Source of the DNA: Sulfuricellaceae bacterium
GTDB taxonomy: Bacteria; Pseudomonadota; Gammaproteobacteria; Burkholderiales; UBA9220
Assembly: GCA_019911985.1 (NCBI GenBank)
Contig: JAIOJO010000153.1
Coordinates: forward strand, 1-10,621
Direction: 5' to 3'
Length of the DNA: 10,621 nucleotides
A program made the position numbers and the translations under genes. The notes under the pieces are model-generated. The model was not told where the DNA came from and did no database searches. It was given only the letters and a program-made list of their open reading frames with translations. Positions 7,058 to 10,621 of the stretch are shown piece by piece (position 1 is the first letter of the stretch; every line of letters starts with the position of its first letter).

Positions 7058-8593
7058 TTACACTTGGGGATGCGCCCGCTCCAGTTTGCTGTGCAGCTTG
7101 TTCAAGGCGTGCAGATAAGACTTGGCCGAGGCGATGACGATATCGGTATCCGCCCCCTGGCCGTTGACGATGCGCCCGCCCTTAGCCAGGCGCACGGTGA
7201 CTTCGCCTTGGGCATCGGTGCCGCTGGTGATGTTGTTCACCGAATACAATTGCAATTCGGCGCCGCTGCCGGCGATCGCCTCTATCGCCTTGAACGCGGC
7301 ATCCACCGGCCCGCCACCGTCCGCTTCGGCCTGCCGTTCCACACCGTTCTCGGACACCACCACGGTGGCATGGGGAATTTCGCCGGTTTCAGAGCACACT
7401 TTCAGGGACACCAATTTGAAATGCTCATGTTCCAGAACGCTCGACTCGTCGCTCACCAAGGCGTGCAGATCCTCGTCGAAAATTTCGTGCTTCTTGTCCG
7501 CCAAATCCTTGAAGCGGACAAAAGCAGCGTTCAAGGCTTCTTCCGAATCGAGGACGATGCCCAGTTCCTGCAAGCGCGAGCGGAAGGCGTTACGGCCTGA
7601 ATGCTTGCCCAGCACCATTTTGTTGGCCGTCCAGCCGACGTCCTCGGCGCGCATGATCTCGTAGGTTTCGCGATGCTTGAGCACGCCGTCCTGGTGGATG
7701 CCCGACTCGTGGGCAAAGGCATTCGCGCCGACTATCGCCTTGTTGGGCTGCACGACAAAACCGGTCACGCTCGCCACCAGGCGGCTGGCCGAAACGATTT
7801 GCGTGGTGTCGAGCGTGGTATCGCAGGGAAAAATATCCTGGCGGGTCCGCACCGCCATCACGATCTCCTCCAAGGAGGCGTTGCCCGCCCGCTCGCCCAG
7901 GCCGTTGATGGTGCATTCCACCTGGCGCGCGCCGTTCAGCACGGCGGAAAGGGAGTTCGCCACGGCCAGGCCGAGGTCGTTGTGGCAGTGCACCGAGAAA
8001 ATCGCTTTGCCGGAATTGGGTATGCGCTCGCGCAAAGTGCGGATCAGGTCGCCGAACACATGCGGCAGATTGTAGCCCACGGTATCGGGGATATTCAGCG
8101 TGGTGGCGCCCGCATCGATCACCGCCTCAAGAATGCGGCAAAGGAAGTCGGTCTCGGAGCGCCCCGCGTCTTCCGGCGAGAACTCGACGTTATCGGTGTA
8201 CTGGCGCGCCCACTTCACCGCCTTCACGGCCTGCTCGACCACTTGGTCGGGGCTCATGCGCAGCTTTTTCTCCATGTGGATCGGCGAGGTTGCAATGAAG
8301 GTATGGATACGCCCTGAGTTCGCCCCGCGTATCGCCTCGCCGGCGCGGGCGATGTCGTTCTCCAAGGCACGGGCGAGGCCGCACACCGTGCTGTCGCGGA
8401 TGGTACCGGCAACCGCCTTCACCGACTCGAAATCGCCGTTGCTGGCGGCGGGAAAGCCCGCCTCGATCACATCCACCCGCATCCGCTCCAATTGGCGCGC
8501 AATGCGCACCTTTTCTTCCTTGGTCATGGAGGCGCCGGGGCTTTGCTCGCCGTCGCGCAAGGTGGTATCGAATATGATTAATTTGTCTTTCAT
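7058..8593 (-). CDS. leuA: 2-isopropylmalate synthase
   Basis: LeuA condenses acetyl-CoA with 2-oxoisovalerate to give 2-isopropylmalate, the committed step of leucine synthesis in the cytoplasm. The product is 511 aa, as expected for the bacterial short form. The N-terminal HMGL-like TIM barrel has FDTTLRDGEQSPG (8–20, containing the metal-binding Asp9 and catalytic Arg) and VHCHNDLGLAVANS (201–214), with metal ligands H202 and H204. LNIPDTVGY and NGLGERAGNASLEE are also present. Linker subdomains with HESGIHQDGVLK (295–306) follow. The C-terminal ~120 residues form the allosteric leucine-binding domain (about 390–511). The start ATG 8593 has GGAG 8 nt upstream; that GGAG sits in the loop of a small CCTG/CAGG stem. 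A leucine-rich leader frame and hairpin lie upstream, suggesting leucine-dependent control. leuC, leuD and leuB are not in the window. Confidence 0.98.
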   Translation of the reverse strand: MKDKLIIFDTTLRDGEQSPGASMTKEEKVRIARQLERMRVDVIEAGFPAASNGDFESVKAVAGTIRDSTVCGLARALENDIARAGEAIRGANSGRIHTFIATSPIHMEKKLRMSPDQVVEQAVKAVKWARQYTDNVEFSPEDAGRSETDFLCRILEAVIDAGATTLNIPDTVGYNLPHVFGDLIRTLRERIPNSGKAIFSVHCHNDLGLAVANSLSAVLNGARQVECTINGLGERAGNASLEEIVMAVRTRQDIFPCDTTLDTTQIVSASRLVASVTGFVVQPNKAIVGANAFAHESGIHQDGVLKHRETYEIMRAEDVGWTANKMVLGKHSGRNAFRSRLQELGIVLDSEEALNAAFVRFKDLADKKHEIFDEDLHALVSDESSVLEHEHFKLVSLKVCSETGEIPHATVVVSENGVERQAEADGGGPVDAAFKAIEAIAGSGAELQLYSVNNITSGTDAQGEVTVRLAKGGRIVNGQGADTDIVIASAKSYLHALNKLHSKLERAHPQV

Positions 8594-8627
8594 TGCCTGC
8601 TCCAGGGTCAGAAATTGTTTATAGCGC

Positions 8628-8656
8628 CCGGCAAAGCAAGCTTCTGCGTTTACCGG
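8628..8656 (-). promoter_or_regulatory. Strong leader hairpin upstream of leuA
   Basis: Read on the minus strand, CCGGTAAA(C)GCAG pairs with TTGCTTTGCCGG around an AAGC loop. This makes 12 pairs with one bulged C and two G·U wobbles. One more bulge would add two further pairs outside. The hairpin lies 32 nt after the stop of the leader frame and 34 nt before the leuA ATG. The bases after it (GGCGCTATAAACAATTTCTG) have no run of four or more T, so it is not a textbook intrinsic terminator. The AAACGC in its 5' arm can alternatively pair with GCGTTT (8704–8699) in the leader frame, giving two mutually exclusive folds. Confidence 0.55.
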
Positions 8657-8687
8657 CGTAGTTTATTGCTTAAGAATGAGGTAGATG

Positions 8688-8777
8688 TCAGTGTGCGCAA
8701 ACGCGCAGCAGCAGAGCGGCAAGCAGACGATTGTCCATCGTGAAGGCAGAGTCGAGAATGTGTTCGCGGGTAAGCAT
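8688..8777 (-). CDS. Candidate leucine-rich leader peptide of leuA (attenuator)
   Basis: This is a 29-codon frame from ATG 8777 to TGA 8688. It carries seven leucines (residues 2, 8, 18, 19, 22, 23, 24), with five in the stretch NRLLAALLLR that includes three CTG codons in a row. This resembles the leuL leaders of Gammaproteobacteria, where ribosome stalling at leucine codons controls transcription of leu genes; E. coli LeuL has a run of four leucines. The predicted promoter would start transcription at the ATG itself, so the peptide may be read from a leaderless mRNA. A second ATG at residue 14 offers a 16-residue version. There is no Shine-Dalgarno for either. A strong hairpin follows at 8656–8628. 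The frame is short and untested, so a chance leucine-rich frame remains possible. Confidence 0.5.
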   Translation of the reverse strand: MLTREHILDSAFTMDNRLLAALLLRVCAH

Positions 8778-8783
8778 GAAGCA

Positions 8784-8812
8784 AATATAATCACTTTTGC
8801 GGCAGGCTGCAA
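8784..8812 (-). promoter_or_regulatory. Candidate sigma70 promoter for the leuA leader
   Basis: On the minus strand, TTGCAG (8812–8807) is followed after exactly 17 bp by TATATT (8789–8784), which matches five of six -10 consensus bases. With normal spacing, transcription begins at about 8777, the A of the leader ATG. It lies just after the pssA stop, so leuA could have its own regulated promoter within a longer ilvC–psd–pssA–leuA run. Confidence 0.55.
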
Positions 8813-8833
8813 CCGACTGCAATGCCTTTAGCC

Positions 8834-9607
8834 TTATTCCTTCGCCGCGGCGACGTCGGATTTTTTCCGGCCCGCATTACGCCAATTCCATACCCACAAC
8901 ACATAGCCGGACAAGGCGTACAGCACGAACAAGCCAAACAACATGCCCGGCGGATAAGAGGACAGCACCACGATACCCAGCACGATCAATAACAGAAAGA
9001 CGAAAGGCACGCTCTTGCGGAAATTCAAATCCTTGAAGCTGTAGTAGCGGACATTGCTGACCATGCTCAGGCCGGCGAATATCGTCATCACCCAGGCCAG
9101 CCAATGAACGTCGACGCCCAAGACATGGAAATCGTTCAATACCCAGACCAGGCCCGCCATCAGCGCGGCGGCAGCCGGACTCGGCAGCCCTTGAAAATAA
9201 CGCTTGTCCATCACTTCGAGCTGAGTATTGAAACGCGCCAGGCGCAAGGCGGCTCCGGCACAGTAGACAAACGCCGCCAACCAGCCCAGCTTCCCTAAGC
9301 CCTGCAGCGCCCAGACATACATCACCAGCGCCGGGGCGACACCGAAGGAAACCATGTCCGACAAGCTGTCATACTCGGCCCCAAAGGCGCTTTGGGTATG
9401 GGTCAAACGAGCGACTCGCCCGTCCAGTCCGTCCATCACCATGGCCACGAAAATCGCCACGGACGCATGCTCGAAACGACCGTTCATCGCCATCACGATG
9501 GCGTAAAAACCAGCAAACAACGCCGCCGTGGTGAACAGATTGGGCAGTAAATAAATTCCGCGCTTGCGAAGCTTCGGGTCGAGCAAGGGCTTAGGAGGAT
9601 AGGTCAT
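8834..9607 (-). CDS. pssA: CDP-diacylglycerol–serine O-phosphatidyltransferase
   Basis: PssA joins CDP-diacylglycerol and L-serine to give phosphatidylserine and CMP at the inner membrane, the step before Psd in phosphatidylethanolamine synthesis. It is 257 aa. This is the membrane-embedded CDP-alcohol phosphatidyltransferase type (type II), unlike the phospholipase D-like enzyme of E. coli. The catalytic signature is complete: D59-x2-D62-G63-x2-A66-R67-x8-G76-x3-D80-x3-D84. Several hydrophobic segments surround it, including LPNLFTTAALFAGFYAIVMAM at the front and FVFLLLIVLGIVVL and GMLFGLFVLYALSGYVLWVW near the end. No good Shine-Dalgarno precedes ATG 9607. The 62-bp gap to psd has a small GTAAC/GTTAC stem but no terminator, so the two are probably one operon. 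Confidence 0.96.
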   Translation of the reverse strand: MTYPPKPLLDPKLRKRGIYLLPNLFTTAALFAGFYAIVMAMNGRFEHASVAIFVAMVMDGLDGRVARLTHTQSAFGAEYDSLSDMVSFGVAPALVMYVWALQGLGKLGWLAAFVYCAGAALRLARFNTQLEVMDKRYFQGLPSPAAAALMAGLVWVLNDFHVLGVDVHWLAWVMTIFAGLSMVSNVRYYSFKDLNFRKSVPFVFLLLIVLGIVVLSSYPPGMLFGLFVLYALSGYVLWVWNWRNAGRKKSDVAAAKE

Positions 9608-9669
9608 TCGATCAATCTACGCGAACAATGTAACGCGAATGTTACCGCAGAAGGAGCCTGCCATGCTGC

Positions 9670-10311
9670 CTACAATTCGGCCAGCACGGTTTCGCCCGCG
9701 CTAACCTTGTCGCCGATAACCACTTTGACGGCGGCGGACAGGGGCATATACACATCCACCCGCGAACCGAAGCGGATAAAACCGTAGCGCTGCCCCTGCT
9801 CCAAGCGGTCTCCTTCTTTCACGTAACACAAGATGCGCCGGGCGATCAGACCGGCCACTTGGACGCTGGTAATATCGAAACCATTCTCGGTTTTGAGCCA
9901 TACCGCGTTGCGCTCGTTCTCGCTGGAGGCCTTGTCCAGATCGGCGTTGACGAATTTTCCGGGAAAATACCACACGCCCTTGACCGTGCCCGTCACCGGA
10001 CTCCGGTTGGAATGGACGTTGAACACATTCATGAATACGCTCACCTTGAGCGCATCGCGTTGAATATACTCGTCCCTTACCTGCTCCACCGCCACGATGC
10101 GGCCATCGGCCGGGGCAATGACCAGATTTTCCTGCTGCGGCACGTTGCGGGCCGGGTCGCGGAAAAACTGCAAAACGAAAAAAGCGATCACCCACAAGGG
10201 TGCCGCCCACGCGCCGCCAAAAAAGTACTGCGCCGAAGCGGCTACAGCAATCGCTAGCGCCAGGAAGGGCCAGCCTTCGCGGGCAATGATAGGGTGGGGA
10301 TAAGGAGTCAT
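9670..10311 (-). CDS. psd: Phosphatidylserine decarboxylase, short (PSD-A) form
   Basis: Psd decarboxylates phosphatidylserine to phosphatidylethanolamine at the inner membrane, using a pyruvoyl group made by self-cleavage. The product is 213 aa, the short archaeal-type/PSD-A length rather than the ~300 aa of E. coli Psd. One or two membrane segments are at residues ~13–31 and ~35–50 (WPFLALAIAVAASAQYF, APLWVIAFFVLQFF). The motifs RDPARNVP, IAPADGRIVAVE, FMNVFNVHSNRSPVTGTV and FVNADLDKASSENERNA are typical. The self-cleavage site is RFGSRVDVY, with Ser183 expected to become the pyruvoyl end of the alpha subunit. The Shine-Dalgarno before ATG 10311 is poor. It lies 66 bp after ilvC and 62 bp before pssA; the enzyme acts on the PssA product. 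Confidence 0.96.
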   Translation of the reverse strand: MTPYPHPIIAREGWPFLALAIAVAASAQYFFGGAWAAPLWVIAFFVLQFFRDPARNVPQQENLVIAPADGRIVAVEQVRDEYIQRDALKVSVFMNVFNVHSNRSPVTGTVKGVWYFPGKFVNADLDKASSENERNAVWLKTENGFDITSVQVAGLIARRILCYVKEGDRLEQGQRYGFIRFGSRVDVYMPLSAAVKVVIGDKVSAGETVLAEL

Positions 10312-10337
10312 AGATTGGGTGTAGTGAGAACGAATTC

Positions 10338-10359
10338 GGGCGATGGAGATCCATCGCCC
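10338..10359 (-). repeat. Perfect 9-bp inverted repeat between ilvC and psd
   Basis: The arms GGGCGATGG and CCATCGCCC surround a four-base loop. On the minus strand the stem lies 18 nt after the ilvC stop and 26 nt before the psd start. The bases after the stem (GAATTCGTTCTC on minus, ATTACTGCC on plus) have no T-run, so it is not a clear intrinsic terminator. It may protect the ilvC 3' end, act as an RNase site or weakly attenuate read-through into psd. Confidence 0.6.
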
Positions 10360-10377
10360 ATTACTGCCGGGGTAGTA

Positions 10378-10621
10378 CTAGTTCTTCGATTGATCGACTA
10401 ATTTGTTTTTGCTGATCCACGGCATCATGGAACGCAGCTTAGCGCCTACAATCTCAATCGGATGCTCGGCATTGAGACGGCGGCGCGCCGTCATTTCCGG
10501 GTAGTTGGTTTTGCCTTCCAGGATGAAACGCTTGGCGTATTCGCCGTTCTGGATGTTCTTCAAAGCTTCTTCCATGGCCCAACGAGCCTCCTCGCCGATG
10601 ACTTGCGGGCCGGTAACGTAT
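10378..10621 (-). CDS. ilvC: Ketol-acid reductoisomerase, C-terminal end only
   Basis: IlvC uses NADPH and Mg2+ to convert acetolactate and acetohydroxybutyrate to the dihydroxy acids of valine, leucine and isoleucine synthesis in the cytoplasm. Only the last ~80 residues are in the window, ending at TAG 10380–10378. They read YVTGPQVIGEEARWAMEEAL, then NIQNGEYAKRFILE, and end in AEHPIEIVGAKLRSMMPWI followed by a short polar tail. This matches the knotted C-terminal domain of the short (class I, ~338 aa) enzyme. IlvC supplies the precursor path whose product 2-oxoisovalerate is used by LeuA downstream. The 5' end lies to the right of the window. Confidence 0.95.
   Translation of the reverse strand, partial: YVTGPQVIGEEARWAMEEALKNIQNGEYAKRFILEGKTNYPEMTARRRLNAEHPIEIVGAKLRSMMPWISKNKLVDQSKN

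Noticed and set aside
7601..8317. 238-codon plus-strand frame opposite leuA
   Set aside because: It is a shadow of a highly conserved enzyme; its composition is His/Gly/Ala-rich and it has no ribosome binding site.
8814..8835. TGCA-containing hairpin just after pssA as a terminator
   Set aside because: Seven pairs with a bulge, no T-run, and it overlaps the region near the leuA promoter; not convincing.

Overview
The window looks like the chromosome of a free-living gammaproteobacterium. GC content is moderately high, genes are dense, and there are no mobile elements, RNA genes or CRISPR arrays. The order ilvC–psd–pssA–leuA on one strand, together with the YihY / WrbA / DUF2069 neighbourhood, suggests Gammaproteobacteria. 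A methanotroph-like member (Methylococcales) is my best guess from remembered gene order, not from a search.

Layout, left to right. Positions 1–3042 (minus strand) hold a compact envelope operon that reads right to left: a TlpA/ResA-type thioredoxin with WCPPC, a second exported thioredoxin-fold protein with CPFC, a TolC-type outer-membrane channel, and a HlyD/RND-type periplasmic adaptor cut by the window edge. The last three genes are joined by ATGA stop/start overlaps. Upstream on the same strand are a UPF0114/YqhA membrane protein (3136–3717) and a YihY/BrkB membrane protein (3803–5050). From a 38-bp divergent gap, three plus-strand genes follow: wrbA, a HugZ-family flavin/heme protein (ATGA overlap), and a DUF2069 membrane protein (13-bp overlap). 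These end at 6727.

From 6792 to the right end everything is again on the minus strand. Read in transcription order, this is the 3' end of ilvC (branched-chain amino acid synthesis), psd and pssA (phosphatidylethanolamine synthesis, two successive steps run by PssA then Psd), a leader region, leuA (first committed step of leucine synthesis), and a 54-residue small membrane protein not listed among the longer reading frames.

The most interesting item is the 240-bp gap between pssA and leuA. It holds a well-spaced sigma70-like promoter and a 29-codon reading frame with seven leucines, five of them within seven residues (LLAALLL). A 12-bp bulged hairpin lies between that frame and leuA, and its 5' arm can pair instead with the end of the leader frame. 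This looks like a leucine-responsive attenuator. The predicted transcription start falls on the leader ATG, so the peptide may be translated from a leaderless mRNA. The other point of interest is the coupling of two thioredoxin-fold proteins to a TolC–adaptor export pair.
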